From Pseudomonas sp. EpS/L25 (GTDB lineage Bacteria > Pseudomonadota > Gammaproteobacteria > Pseudomonadales > Pseudomonadaceae): a DNA stretch of 64,000 nucleotides. Location of the stretch: NCBI RefSeq assembly GCF_001512295.1, contig NZ_LNUP01000002.1, forward strand, positions 1,553,546 to 1,617,545, read 5' to 3'. The translations under genes were made by a program, and so were the position numbers. Within the stretch, counting starts at the first letter, position 1; each line of letters begins with the position of its first letter. Of this stretch, positions 51,009 to 59,682 are shown one piece after another. The notes beneath the pieces are model-generated. The model did not search any database and had not been told where the DNA came from. It saw only the letters and a list, made by a program, of their open reading frames with translations.

Positions 51009-52286
51009 ATGCAGCAACATGTCGGCAGCTATTACGCGGCCTCACGCAATCTCCACGTTGAATACCCGGCGCTGCAAGGCGGCGTCGAGAGCGACGTCTG
51101 CGTCATCGGTGCCGGCTACACCGGCCTTTCCACCGCGCTGTTCCTGCTGGAGCACGGCTTCAGCGTGACGGTGCTGGAAGCGGCGCGGGTCGGCTTCGGC
51201 GCCTCGGGGCGCAACGGTGGCCAGATCGTCAACAGCTATAGTCGCGACATCGACGTCATCGAGCGGCAAGTGCCGGCCAGGCAGGCGCAGCTGCTGGGCC
51301 AGATGGCCTTCGAGGGCGGCCGCATCATCCGTGACCGCATCGCCCGCTACAACATCCAGTGCGACCTCAAGGATGGCGGCGTCTTCGCGGCCCTCACCAG
51401 CAAGCAGATGGGCCATCTGGAAGCCCAGCAGCGGCTCTGGGAGCGCTACGGCCACACCCAGCTGCAATTGCTCGACGAGCATGGCATCCGTGGTGTGGTG
51501 GGCACCGAGCGTTACGTCGGCGGCCTGCTGGACCTGAGCGGTGGTCACTTCCATTCCCTCAACCTGGCCCTGGGCGAAGCGGCGGCGGTCGCCGCCCTTG
51601 GCGGCAAGATCCACGAGCAGAGTGCGGCGATCCGCATCGAGCGCGGGGCGCATCCCGTGGTGCACACGGCCAATGGCCAGGTGAAGGCGCGCTTCGTCGT
51701 GGTCGCCGGCAATGCCTATCTGGGAGGCCTGGTGCCGGAACTGGCGGCCAAGTCCATGCCCTGCGGCAGCCAGGTGCTCACCACCGAGCCACTGTCGGAA
51801 GAGCTGGCGCGCAGCCTGTTGCCCCAGGACTACTGCGTGGAGGACTGCAACTACCTGCTCGACTACTTCCGCCTCAGCGCCGATCGCCGGCTGATCTACG
51901 GCGGTGGCGTGGTCTACGGGGCGCGGGACCCGGCGGATATCGAGGCCATCATCCGGCCGAAGATGCTGCAGACCTTCCCGCAGCTCCGGGACGTGAAGAT
52001 CGACTTCTCCTGGACCGGCAACTTCCTGCTGACCCTGTCGCGCCTGCCGCAGGTCGGCCGCCTGGGGGACAACATCTACTACTCCCAGGGCTGCAGCGGC
52101 CATGGCATCACCTACACCCACCTGGCGGGCAAGGTGCTGGCCGAGGCCCTGCGTGGCCAGGCCGAGCGCTTCGATGCCTTCGCCAGCCTGCCGCACTATC
52201 CCTTCCCGGGCGGGCGGCTGCTGCGCGTCCCTCTCACCGCCCTCGGCGCGACCTACTACCAGTTGCGCGATCGCCTGGGTATTTGA
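51009..52286 (+). CDS. puuB: Gamma-glutamylputrescine oxidase (FAD, DAO family)
   Basis: 425 residues. The FAD-binding Rossmann motif is VCVIGAGYTGLSTALFLLEHG (about 31-51), followed by the Glu that binds ribose (VLEAARVGFGASGRNGGQI), a flavin-contact segment shared by PuuB, OrdL and PauB oxidases. The C-terminal YYSQGCSGHGITYTHLAGK is also typical. It oxidises gamma-glutamylputrescine to the aldehyde with release of ammonia and hydrogen peroxide. It lies between puuC (55-base gap) and puuD (47-base gap). Confidence 0.88.
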   Translation: MQQHVGSYYAASRNLHVEYPALQGGVESDVCVIGAGYTGLSTALFLLEHGFSVTVLEAARVGFGASGRNGGQIVNSYSRDIDVIERQVPARQAQLLGQMAFEGGRIIRDRIARYNIQCDLKDGGVFAALTSKQMGHLEAQQRLWERYGHTQLQLLDEHGIRGVVGTERYVGGLLDLSGGHFHSLNLALGEAAAVAALGGKIHEQSAAIRIERGAHPVVHTANGQVKARFVVVAGNAYLGGLVPELAAKSMPCGSQVLTTEPLSEELARSLLPQDYCVEDCNYLLDYFRLSADRRLIYGGGVVYGARDPADIEAIIRPKMLQTFPQLRDVKIDFSWTGNFLLTLSRLPQVGRLGDNIYYSQGCSGHGITYTHLAGKVLAEALRGQAERFDAFASLPHYPFPGGRLLRVPLTALGATYYQLRDRLGI

Positions 52287-52333
52287 CCGTGTCCGCTCGC
52301 GCAGCGCGCGGGCGGACCCTCTGGAGGAAGACC

Positions 52334-53080
52334 ATGTCTCGCATGCCCCTGATCGGCGTGACCGCTTGCCGGCAGACGCTCGGCAAATACGATTCCCATA
52401 CCGTCGGTGACAAGTACGTCGAGGCCGCCGCCCATGCCGGCTTGCCGGTGGTGTTGCCGGCGCGCAGCGTGCCGAGCGATCCGCTGGCGCTGCTGGAGCA
52501 CCTGGATGGGCTGTTGTTCACCGGCTCGCCGTCCAACATCGAGCCCTGGCGCTACCAGGGGCCGGAAAGTCTCGCCGGCACCCATCACGATGCCCAGCGC
52601 GACGCCAACACCCTGCCGCTGCTGCGCCTGGCCATCGACCGCGGCATCCCACTGTTCTGCATCTGCCGTGGCTTCCAGGAACTCAACGTGGCCCTGGGCG
52701 GCAGCCTGCACCAGCGCGTGCAGGAGCTGCCCGGTCATGACGATCATCGCGAGCCCCAGAGCGAAGTGCTGGCCGAGCAGTACGCGCCCAGGCATCCGGT
52801 CGCGGTGCCTCCGGGCGGGGTATTCGAGCGCCTCGGCTTGCCGGCGAGCTTCCAGGTGAATTCCCTGCACAGCCAGGGCATCGATCGCCTGGCCAGCGGG
52901 TTGCGCATCGAGGCCGTGGCGCCGGATGGCCTAGTGGAGGGCGTCTCGCTGGCCGACGCGCCCGGTTTCGTCGTCGGCGTGCAGTGGCATCCCGAATGGA
53001 ATTTCCGCGACACGCCCGAATCCCTGACGCTGTTGAACGCGTTCCGGGATGCCTGCCAGCGTTACGCCGCGTCGCGTTAG
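52334..53080 (+). CDS. puuD: Gamma-glutamyl-GABA hydrolase (class I amidotransferase fold)
   Basis: 248 residues from ATG 52334 (GGAGGAAG upstream). The peptidase C26-type fold has the nucleophile elbow LFCICRGFQELNVALGG (second Cys catalytic) and the His-Glu pair in VGVQWHPEW. It removes glutamate from gamma-glutamyl-GABA, giving GABA and completing the Puu pathway. The TAG stop (53078-53080) is formed by the TA target site and the first G of a MITE-like element; the sequence on the far side (TAGG) would have given the same stop, so the insertion left the protein unchanged. Confidence 0.9.
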   Translation: MSRMPLIGVTACRQTLGKYDSHTVGDKYVEAAAHAGLPVVLPARSVPSDPLALLEHLDGLLFTGSPSNIEPWRYQGPESLAGTHHDAQRDANTLPLLRLAIDRGIPLFCICRGFQELNVALGGSLHQRVQELPGHDDHREPQSEVLAEQYAPRHPVAVPPGGVFERLGLPASFQVNSLHSQGIDRLASGLRIEAVAPDGLVEGVSLADAPGFVVGVQWHPEWNFRDTPESLTLLNAFRDACQRYAASR

Positions 53081-53236
53081 GTTTTGTACGAAAAGTCGCC
53101 GAGCGAAGGTTAGGCGAGGCGAAAAAGGCTGAGGAAGCGGATCGGACCCGCGCTCGGGTTTACGAGTGGTAAATGATCATTCCGAAGCCTTTTTCAACGA
53201 AGCATCACCGAGCGCAGGCATTTTTCGTACAGAGCC
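53080..53236 (+). mobile_element. MITE-like element with GGYTCTGTACGAAAA-type ends
   Basis: A 157-base element with inverted ends GGTTTTGTACGAAAAG (left) and the complement ATTTTTCGTACAGAGCC (right), flanked on both sides by TA, a probable 2-base target duplication. It contains GGCTGAGGAAGCGGA and CGAGTGGTAAATGATCATT (about 53127-53180), the core shared with the two elements at 22050 and 25200, though its ends differ from theirs. It is too small for a transposase. It sits exactly at the puuD stop codon. Confidence 0.7.
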
Positions 53237-53266
53237 TAGGTCCGTTACGCCGCGAGCGCAGCCCCG

Positions 53267-53318
53267 GCTGGCGTGGCGCCCAGGCGGCTTACGCTCAAGG
53301 GCGTAGCTGCACGCCAGC
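53267..53318. terminator. Possible hairpin between convergent puuD and hutH-like gene
   Basis: GCTGGCGTG (53267-53275) pairs with CACGCCAGC (53310-53318). Inside, GCTTACGC and GCGTAGC give a second, bulged stem. The structure lies between two convergent genes, as expected for a shared terminator, but there is no U-run. Confidence 0.4.
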
Positions 53319-53380
53319 AGCAGGGCTCTGACGCGTGACCGGGCGGGTGCTGACCGGGGAAGGCGGCTTGATCGCTGCGA

Positions 53381-54901
53381 TCAGGCTCCTCCACGCAGGA
53401 TCTCGACCGCCTTGGCGATATCGGGAGCCAACCAACGATCCTGTTCGTAGGGCGGTACCACGGCGCGTAGCCGCTGCCAGGTGACCGCGGTGCCTTCTCC
53501 GAAGCGCCGTGCCTTGAGAAATTCGAATGCTTGCGCGGCCAGCAGATACTCGATGGCCAGGATGCGCGTGCTGTTCTCGATCACCCGTAGAAGTTTGAGC
53601 GCGGCGCCAGTGCCCATGCTCAGGTGGTCTTCCTGTAGCGCCGAGGTGACGAAGTTGTCCACGACGGCGGGCTGCGCCAACTGGCGATTTTCCCCGGCGT
53701 GGGAGGCTGCCACGTACTGGGCGATCATCATCCCCGAATTGACCCCGGGATGAGCGACCAGGAACGGCGGCAGACCGCTCACCAAGGGGTTGACCAGGCG
53801 ATCGAGGCGCCGTTCGGCGATACCGCCCAGCTCGACCAGGGCGATGGCCAGCAGGTCGGCCGCCATGGCCACGGACTCGCCATGCGGATTGGCCTGGGAG
53901 ACCACCCGGTAGTCCTCCGGCGTGCCCAGCACCAGCGGATTGTCGGTGGCACCGGCCAATTCGAGATCGATCTGCTGCGCGACATGCCGGAGTTGATCGC
54001 GACAGGCACCATGCACCTGGGGAATCGAGCGGATACTCAAGGCATCCTGGGTGCGCACGCCTTGGAAGCTGGCCAGCACCTCGCTGTTCGCCAGCTGGGC
54101 GCGCAGGTTGGCACCGACCTGCTGCATGCCCGGATGAGGTTTGAGCGCCAGTACCTGTTCGTCGAAGGCATCGAGTTGGCCGCCGAGGGCCTCGAAGCTC
54201 ATGGCCGCGATGCAGTCGGCCCATTCCACCAGGTTGTGGGCGTCGGCCAACGCCAGGCAGCTCAGGCCGGTCATGCAGGGGGTGCCATTGACCAGGCTCA
54301 GGCCATCCTTGGCGCCCAGCGCCAGCGGCGGCAGCTGGGCCGTCTGCAGGGCGTCGCTGGCGCTGAGGATGCGTCCGCCCCAGCGGACTTCGCCGTAACC
54401 CAGCAAGGCCACGCCCACATGGGCCATATGCGTGAGATAGCCCACCGAACCATCGCGAGGGACCAGGGGCGTGATACCTAGGTTGAGCAGCGCCAGGAGA
54501 GCCTCGACGACCTCGCGGCTGATGCCCGAATAGCCATGGGCGTAGTTGTTGATGGCCACGCAGATGATGGCGCGGGTCTGCTCGTCGCTGAGCGGCTCGC
54601 CGATCCCGCAGGCGTGGCTGAGCAGCGTATTGCGGGACAACTCGGCCAGTTGCGGTCCTTCGAGCAACACATTGCACAGGGCGCCGAGGCCGGTGCTGAT
54701 GCCATAGGCGCGTTCGCCTCGGGCCACGATCCCCAGGACGATAGCGCGCGCTTCATCGATGCGATGCCAGGTGTCTGCGGTCAACTCCAGCAGGGCGCCA
54801 TCCCGCGCCACCGCGACGATTTCCTGCCAGCTCAGCGAGGTGCTGCCGCGAATGACGGTAGCGGCCGCCAGGGTGGGGGGTGAGGCTTGGGTCATGGGCA
54901 T
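53381..54901 (-). CDS. HutH-family protein without the MIO tripeptide
   Basis: 506 residues from ATG 54901, which overlaps the ATPase stop (TGATG). The aromatic amino-acid lyase fold is clear: YGISTGLGALCN, NYAHGYSGIS, DALSIRSIPQVHGACRDQL, NPLVLG and ENRQLAQPAVVDN. In active histidine ammonia-lyases the segment GSVG-ASGDLAPLAHMA supplies Ala-Ser-Gly, which cyclises to the electrophilic MIO group. Here the protein reads VPRDGSVGYLTHMAHVG (about 147-163), with the tripeptide missing. HutH1-type paralogues in other pseudomonad hut loci have no clear role. It is the last gene of an operon with an amino-acid ABC transporter. I expect it not to work as a normal ammonia-lyase. Confidence 0.82.
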   Translation of the reverse strand: MPMTQASPPTLAAATVIRGSTSLSWQEIVAVARDGALLELTADTWHRIDEARAIVLGIVARGERAYGISTGLGALCNVLLEGPQLAELSRNTLLSHACGIGEPLSDEQTRAIICVAINNYAHGYSGISREVVEALLALLNLGITPLVPRDGSVGYLTHMAHVGVALLGYGEVRWGGRILSASDALQTAQLPPLALGAKDGLSLVNGTPCMTGLSCLALADAHNLVEWADCIAAMSFEALGGQLDAFDEQVLALKPHPGMQQVGANLRAQLANSEVLASFQGVRTQDALSIRSIPQVHGACRDQLRHVAQQIDLELAGATDNPLVLGTPEDYRVVSQANPHGESVAMAADLLAIALVELGGIAERRLDRLVNPLVSGLPPFLVAHPGVNSGMMIAQYVAASHAGENRQLAQPAVVDNFVTSALQEDHLSMGTGAALKLLRVIENSTRILAIEYLLAAQAFEFLKARRFGEGTAVTWQRLRAVVPPYEQDRWLAPDIAKAVEILRGGA

Positions 54902-55692
54902 CACTCACCGCTCCGCAGTTGATGGCTGGACACGAACTGCCGGAAACGTTCGCTCGGCAAATGCTCGAACAGCTCTTCCGGGGTGCCCTGGGCATCGATC
55001 TGCCCCTGGTGCATGAACACCACCCGATTGGATACGTGGCGGGCAAAGCCCATCTCGTGGGTGACCACCAGCATCGTCATGCCCTCGTCGGCGAGCGAAC
55101 GCATTACCTTGAGCACTTCGCCCACCAGCTCCGGGTCCAGCGCCGACGTCGGCTCGTCGAACAGCAGCGCGCCGGGCTCCATGGCCAGGGCCCGGGCGAT
55201 GGCGACCCGCTGTTGCTGACCGCCGGAGAGATGGGCCGGGTAGTAGTCCTTGCGTTCGTAGAGGCCGACGCGCTGCAAGAGGCGTTCGGCCTGCTCGCGG
55301 CATTCGGCTGGCGAGCGCTTGAGCACCCGCAGCGGCCCTTCCATGACGTTTTGCAGCACGCTGCGGTGCGACCAAAGGTTGAAGCTCTGGAACACCATGC
55401 CCAGACGGGTACGCAACCACTCGACCTGGCGCTGGTTGGTCGCCTTGAGCGTGCCGTCGCGGCCGCGCTGCAGGGCGATGGTCTGGCCTTCCAGGCTGAT
55501 GCTGCCCTGGTCCGGCGTTTCCAGCAGGTTGATGCAGCGCAGGAAGGTACTCTTGCCCGATCCACTGGCACCCAGGATGGAGATCACGTCACCCGGGTGC
55601 GCCTCCAGCGAGATGCCCTTGAGTACCTCCAGACTGCCGAAGGCCTTGCGGATGTCTTGGACGACGAGCGTCGCCGCGGCTTGTTGACTCAT
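54901..55692 (-). CDS. Amino-acid ABC transporter ATPase (HisP/ArtP type)
   Basis: 263 residues from ATG 55692. Walker A (GASGSGKST), the signature LSGGQQQR, Walker B with D-loop ([13 protein letters not shown]) and the switch His (VVTHEMGFA) are all intact. Proteins of this polar-amino-acid group energise import through two permeases. Its gene follows the second permease by 19 bases and overlaps the HutH-like start. Position in the hut region suggests histidine, urocanate or a related imidazole as cargo. Confidence 0.92.
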   Translation of the reverse strand: MSQQAAATLVVQDIRKAFGSLEVLKGISLEAHPGDVISILGASGSGKSTFLRCINLLETPDQGSISLEGQTIALQRGRDGTLKATNQRQVEWLRTRLGMVFQSFNLWSHRSVLQNVMEGPLRVLKRSPAECREQAERLLQRVGLYERKDYYPAHLSGGQQQRVAIARALAMEPGALLFDEPTSALDPELVGEVLKVMRSLADEGMTMLVVTHEMGFARHVSNRVVFMHQGQIDAQGTPEELFEHLPSERFRQFVSSHQLRSGE

Positions 55693-55711
55693 AGCGGGCT
55701 CCAGGGGCGAA

Positions 55712-56446
55712 TCATAGGTCGGCGGAAGGTTGGGCAAGGGGGGTGGCGGCCTGGGCGGACGGTGCCCGGCGGGGCGGCGTCAGCAATCGCTCCAGCCAGG
55801 CCAGGATGCGTACCAGCAGGAAGTTGAGCACGAGGTAGATGGCCGCGGCGCAAACGAAGACTTCCATGGTGCGATAGGTCCGCTGGATGATCTGCTGGGC
55901 CACGCCGGTCACGTCCCAGACCGTCACCAGGCTGGCCAGCGCCGTGGACTTGACCAGCAGGATGGCTTCGGTGGAGTAGGCGGGCAGTGCCTGGCGCAGG
56001 GTGATGGGCGCTATGACCGTGCGCAGCACCTGCCAGCGGGTCATGCCCACCGCCATTGCGGCTTCGATCTGGCCGCGCGGGACCGCCAGCAGGCCGCCAC
56101 GGATGATCTCGGCGGTGTAGGCCGCGGTGCACAGCGCCAGCGACAGCACCGCGCAGCCGAAGGGGGAGCGCAGCAGCGGCCAGGCGAAACTGTCCCGGAT
56201 CACGCTCAGTTGGCCCAGGCCGTAGTAGATGAGGAACATCTGCACCAGGAGCGGCGTGCCCCGGAACAGCGCTATGTAGGCGCGCGCGGGCAGGCTCACC
56301 CAGGGGCGGCGATTGACCCTGAGCGCCACGACCAACACCGCCAGGATGACGCCGCAGATGAGCGAGAGGCTGAACAGCGCCAGGGTGGTGGGCAGCGCGG
56401 TCAGCAGTCGGCCCATGACATAGGCGAGAAAGGCGAAATCAGGCAT
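55712..56446 (-). CDS. Amino-acid ABC transporter permease (HisM type)
   Basis: 244 residues, five predicted membrane helices. The HisM/QM segment [22 protein letters not shown] and the EAA loop that contacts the ATPase ([28 protein letters not shown]) are present. The C-terminal tail is Ala/Pro-rich. Three bases separate it from the first permease. Confidence 0.92.
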   Translation of the reverse strand: MPDFAFLAYVMGRLLTALPTTLALFSLSLICGVILAVLVVALRVNRRPWVSLPARAYIALFRGTPLLVQMFLIYYGLGQLSVIRDSFAWPLLRSPFGCAVLSLALCTAAYTAEIIRGGLLAVPRGQIEAAMAVGMTRWQVLRTVIAPITLRQALPAYSTEAILLVKSTALASLVTVWDVTGVAQQIIQRTYRTMEVFVCAAAIYLVLNFLLVRILAWLERLLTPPRRAPSAQAATPLAQPSADL

Positions 56447-56449
56447 GCG

Positions 56450-57172
56450 CTAGGCTCCGCTATGCAGGGGGCGCTGGGTACGACGTACCCGGGCTTCGGC
56501 GATATGAAACAGGCGGCTCGACAGGCCGGTCAGCAGGAGGTAGCCGATCCCGGCAATGATGTAGAAGGTGAAGTACTGGCGGGTCGAGCCAGCGGCTACC
56601 TGGCTGGCACGCATCAGCTCTACCAGCCCGATGACCGACACCAGGGCGGAATCCTTGAGGCTCATCTGCCAGACGTTGCCCAGTCCGGGCAGGGCGAAGC
56701 GCCACACCAGGGGAATGACGATGCGGCGTAGCAGCAGCGATCGCGACATGCCGATCGCCTGCCCCGCCTCGATCTCACCGGGCGCGATGGCCAGGTAGGC
56801 GCCACGATAGACCTCGGCCTGGTAGGAGCCGGAGATCAGGCCCACGGTGAGGGCGCCGACCCAGAAGGGCGGCAGGTCTATATAGCCCTCGCCACCGAAC
56901 CAGTAGCCAATGGCGGTCACCAGGGTCGCGCCGCCGAAGAAGAACAGGTAGATGATCAACAGCTCGGGTACGCCCCGGAACAGCAGCGAATAGGCCTCGC
57001 CCAGCAGCCGCAATGAGCGATGCCGGGAGAGTTTGGCGCTGGCGACCAGCGCCCCGAACAGGGCGCCGATCAACAAGGCAGTGAGGGTGACCAGCAGCGT
57101 GGTGCCCATGGCTGCGAGCAGGGAGGCGCCCCAGCCCCGCTCACCGAACCCTAGAAGTACTAGGACATTCAT
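56450..57172 (-). CDS. Amino-acid ABC transporter permease (HisQ type)
   Basis: 240 residues, about five membrane helices. EAYSLLFRGVPELLIIYLFFF and the EAA loop EAGQAIGMSRSLLLRRIVIPLVWR match the HisQ/QM family. It forms the translocation pore together with the next gene's product. It follows the binding-protein gene by 60 bases. Confidence 0.92.
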   Translation of the reverse strand: MNVLVLLGFGERGWGASLLAAMGTTLLVTLTALLIGALFGALVASAKLSRHRSLRLLGEAYSLLFRGVPELLIIYLFFFGGATLVTAIGYWFGGEGYIDLPPFWVGALTVGLISGSYQAEVYRGAYLAIAPGEIEAGQAIGMSRSLLLRRIVIPLVWRFALPGLGNVWQMSLKDSALVSVIGLVELMRASQVAAGSTRQYFTFYIIAGIGYLLLTGLSSRLFHIAEARVRRTQRPLHSGA

Positions 57173-57232
57173 CCGGGAATCCTGCAGTGACGTGACGGAT
57201 GGCGAGGCGGCACGGGCCGCCTCGCCTCGAAA

Positions 57233-58081
57233 TCAAGGCGTCAGGTCGACCTTGAACCATTTCTCGCTGAGCTGCTTGACGGTGCCATCGGCGATCGCCG
57301 CCTTGAGCGCGGCGTCGAATTTGGCCTTGAGCTCGGGATCGCCGTGACGGAACGCCAGGGCCTCACCCTCGCCCCAGATGGGGCCGGCCAGCTCAGGCCC
57401 GGTGAACACCACCTGCTGGTTGCCCGGCTGCGCCATGATGGAATTGAGGAAGGTCACGTCATCGAAAACCGCATCGATGCGTCCGGCCGTCAAGTCCAGT
57501 ATCGCGTCTGCGGAGGTGGTGTATTCGCGGATCGTGGCGATCTTGCCGAAATAGGTGTCGATGAAATCGGTGTAGACGGTGCCCGAGGCGATGCCGATGG
57601 TCTTGCCGGCCAGGGCCTTCTGCAGGTCGGCGACCCCGGCCGCGATGTCTGCCGGCGCGGTGCTCAGGGTCCGTACGTCCTTGGCACCCGTGTCACCGGG
57701 CAGCAGGTCGGCCTTGAGTGCGGCGAAGCTGGCCGGCGTGCGGGCGTAGGGTATCGAGAAGGCCACAGCCTGCTTGCGTTCGTCGGTCACCACGATGGCG
57801 TCCATGAGCACATCGACCTTGCCGGCGTTGAGACTGGCGATCATGCCGTCCCAGTTCTGCACGACGTAGGTGCACTTGAGCTGCATCTGCGGGCAGAGCT
57901 TGTCCATCAGATCAATCTCGAAGCCGCCGAGCTTGCCGCCTGGCAGCGTGAGGTTCCAGGGCTCATAGGCACCCTCGGTGGCGATCTTCACGCTGGTCCA
58001 TTCCTTGGCCTGTACCAGCCCCCCGGTCAGTACCAGGGCCATGCCTGCCGCCAGCATATTCAAACCTCGCATCTTTCCCAT
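57233..58081 (-). CDS. Periplasmic amino-acid-binding protein (ABC)
   Basis: 282 residues from ATG 58081, chosen because AAGGAG precedes it at good spacing. The signal peptide is about 1-27 (MLAAGMALVLTGGLVQA). The family 3 solute-binding fold follows: VKIATEGAYEPWNLTLPGGKLGGFEIDLMDKLC, then LNAGKVDVLMDAIVVTDERK, where the conserved Arg binds the substrate carboxylate in this family. The first and probably highest-expressed gene of the five-gene operon; a TGTA-N2-TACA site lies 55 bases upstream. Confidence 0.92.
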   Translation of the reverse strand: MGKMRGLNMLAAGMALVLTGGLVQAKEWTSVKIATEGAYEPWNLTLPGGKLGGFEIDLMDKLCPQMQLKCTYVVQNWDGMIASLNAGKVDVLMDAIVVTDERKQAVAFSIPYARTPASFAALKADLLPGDTGAKDVRTLSTAPADIAAGVADLQKALAGKTIGIASGTVYTDFIDTYFGKIATIREYTTSADAILDLTAGRIDAVFDDVTFLNSIMAQPGNQQVVFTGPELAGPIWGEGEALAFRHGDPELKAKFDAALKAAIADGTVKQLSEKWFKVDLTP

Positions 58082-58135
58082 CTCTGCTCCTTGGCGCTGT
58101 CTGGATGAAGCTCTGGATCTTCGGTTACCGACACA

Positions 58136-58145
58136 TGTATGTACA
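58136..58145. promoter_or_regulatory. HutC-type operator before the ABC operon
   Basis: TGTATGTACA fits TGTA-N2-TACA, the core of HutC binding sites in Pseudomonas hut loci. It lies 55-64 bases before the binding-protein start. The same core stands before hutF (59929-59938). HutC is a repressor released by urocanate. Confidence 0.65.
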
Positions 58146-58354
58146 AGCATAAGCAAATGTAGGGCCAGTTGGTTCGTTGCAGCTTTGGTCCAGGTTCGAA
58201 AGGGGGATGAGGTCGATAGAAGAGCATCTCGAGCGCAATCAAGGTGCGCCCTCTCTTTTTCCGCACCATTCCAGGGCGCTCTGGCGCTGGCTCCGATCTT
58301 CTCCTGGCTACTTTCGGTAACAGCTCGGTAACGCACGGCGGACAACCCAGGGCT

Positions 58355-58945
58355 TCAAGGTTGCAGTGCCAGGGCGTTCAGGCGGATCACGCCAAGCTGA
58401 GCCTTGCCTTGTATAGTCAACCTGGTGGGCGATGGCCCTGGCGAGACATGCAGGGCATCCAGTGGCTCGAGTCCCAGGCGGGTACCCTCATGACGGACTT
58501 CCAGCGACCCCCCGGCGCAAAACAGCAGCAGCGCTCGCGAATCATCCAGCTCCCAGGCGCCATCGATCGCTACCCAGTCGAGTTCGGCTGCATAGCGATC
58601 AGCGCGATAGATCAGGTTGAAGTCACGGATGGGGCCATCGAGCAGCTCGCACTCGACCTGGGCATCACCGGAGAAAACGAATGCCTGCCAGCAGCCCAGG
58701 GGCGCGGTGATCTCGCCGTCGACGTGTAGCCGCATCCCCGTACCCTCGATCACGCTGATGATCCGCGTCATGCCGGCGAAAGGGGAAAAGGCTCCGGATT
58801 GCGTCACGTCGGCCAGCGACACGCGCCAGCCGAAGTCGGTAGCCGTGGTGGCGGTATCGCGCGCGATCTCGAGGGTACTGCCCAGGCCGTTACGCCAGGG
58901 CATGCGCCGGTGCCCTGCCGCGGGAAGGAGAGCGAGCCTGCTCAT
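58355..58945 (-). CDS. hutD: HutD-family protein
   Basis: 196 residues from ATG 58945; ATGA overlaps the hutC stop. HutD proteins are bicupins with a disputed role, proposed to limit hut activity at high urocanate by sequestering a metabolite. Landmarks: RRMPWRNGLGSTLEIARD near the start, FGWRVSLADVTQSGAFSPFAGMTRIISVIEGTGMRL, and FNLIYRADRYAAEL. Coupled to hutC, the usual arrangement in pseudomonads. Confidence 0.9.
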   Translation of the reverse strand: MSRLALLPAAGHRRMPWRNGLGSTLEIARDTATTATDFGWRVSLADVTQSGAFSPFAGMTRIISVIEGTGMRLHVDGEITAPLGCWQAFVFSGDAQVECELLDGPIRDFNLIYRADRYAAELDWVAIDGAWELDDSRALLLFCAGGSLEVRHEGTRLGLEPLDALHVSPGPSPTRLTIQGKAQLGVIRLNALALQP

Positions 58946-59682
58946 GAGCCGAAATGCCCTTCCAGCCGATAGCGACTGCCGGGATACAGCAGCCTGGCGC
59001 TGGTGACGGCGCGGCGTCCCGACCAGGTGCGCCGCCGAATCAGCAGGCACGGCTCGGTGGCGGGGATGTGCAGTAACTTCTGCTCTTCGGCGGAGGGGAG
59101 CACGGCTTCGACCACGTGCTCGCCTTCGGTCAAGGGCGCGAGGCGGTTCAGGTAGACGTAGGGTGTTTCGCTGCTGAAATCCTGGTCGAGATACTCGGGC
59201 GCTACCGCCGGATTGACGTAGCGATCTTCTATTTGCACCGGCACGTCGTTTTCGTAGTGCACGATCAGCGAATGGAAGACCGGCTGGCCCTCGCGCACGC
59301 CCAGCGCCACGGAACGTTCGCCGTTCGCCGTTTCACTCTGCATCCGGATGACTTCGAGACGGTGCCGGTGGCCGCGGGAGGCTATCTCGTCGGCGATGTT
59401 GTGCACCTCGAAGAGGGCGGCCTGGCCCTTGGGTTCGGCGACGAAGGTGCCCACCCCCTGCATCCGCACCAACAAGCCGTCGCTGGTGAGTTCACGCAGG
59501 GCCCGGTGCACGGTCATGCGGCTGAAGCCCAGTTGTGCGACCAATTCCGCTTCGGACGGGATCTTCTGGTGCGGTGGCCAGGCGCCCGAATGGATTTGCC
59601 TCAGGATGAGTTGTTTGACCTGCTCGTAGAAAGGTGCGGGAGCGGCCTTGGGCAAAGGTGCAGGGTTCGGCGATGAAGGCAT
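58942..59682 (-). CDS. hutC: HutC, urocanate-responsive GntR-family repressor
   Basis: 246 residues. The GntR winged helix (about 18-88) reads FYEQVKQLILRQIHSGAWPPHQKIPSEAELVAQLGFSRMTVHRALRELTSDGLLVRMQGVGTFVA. The UTRA effector domain follows (about 95-240; EGQPVFHSLIVHYENDVPVQIEDRYVNP). It represses the hut operons until urocanate binds. Start ATG 59682 is preceded by AAGGGG. hutD overlaps its end. Confidence 0.93.
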   Translation of the reverse strand: MPSSPNPAPLPKAAPAPFYEQVKQLILRQIHSGAWPPHQKIPSEAELVAQLGFSRMTVHRALRELTSDGLLVRMQGVGTFVAEPKGQAALFEVHNIADEIASRGHRHRLEVIRMQSETANGERSVALGVREGQPVFHSLIVHYENDVPVQIEDRYVNPAVAPEYLDQDFSSETPYVYLNRLAPLTEGEHVVEAVLPSAEEQKLLHIPATEPCLLIRRRTWSGRRAVTSARLLYPGSRYRLEGHFGS

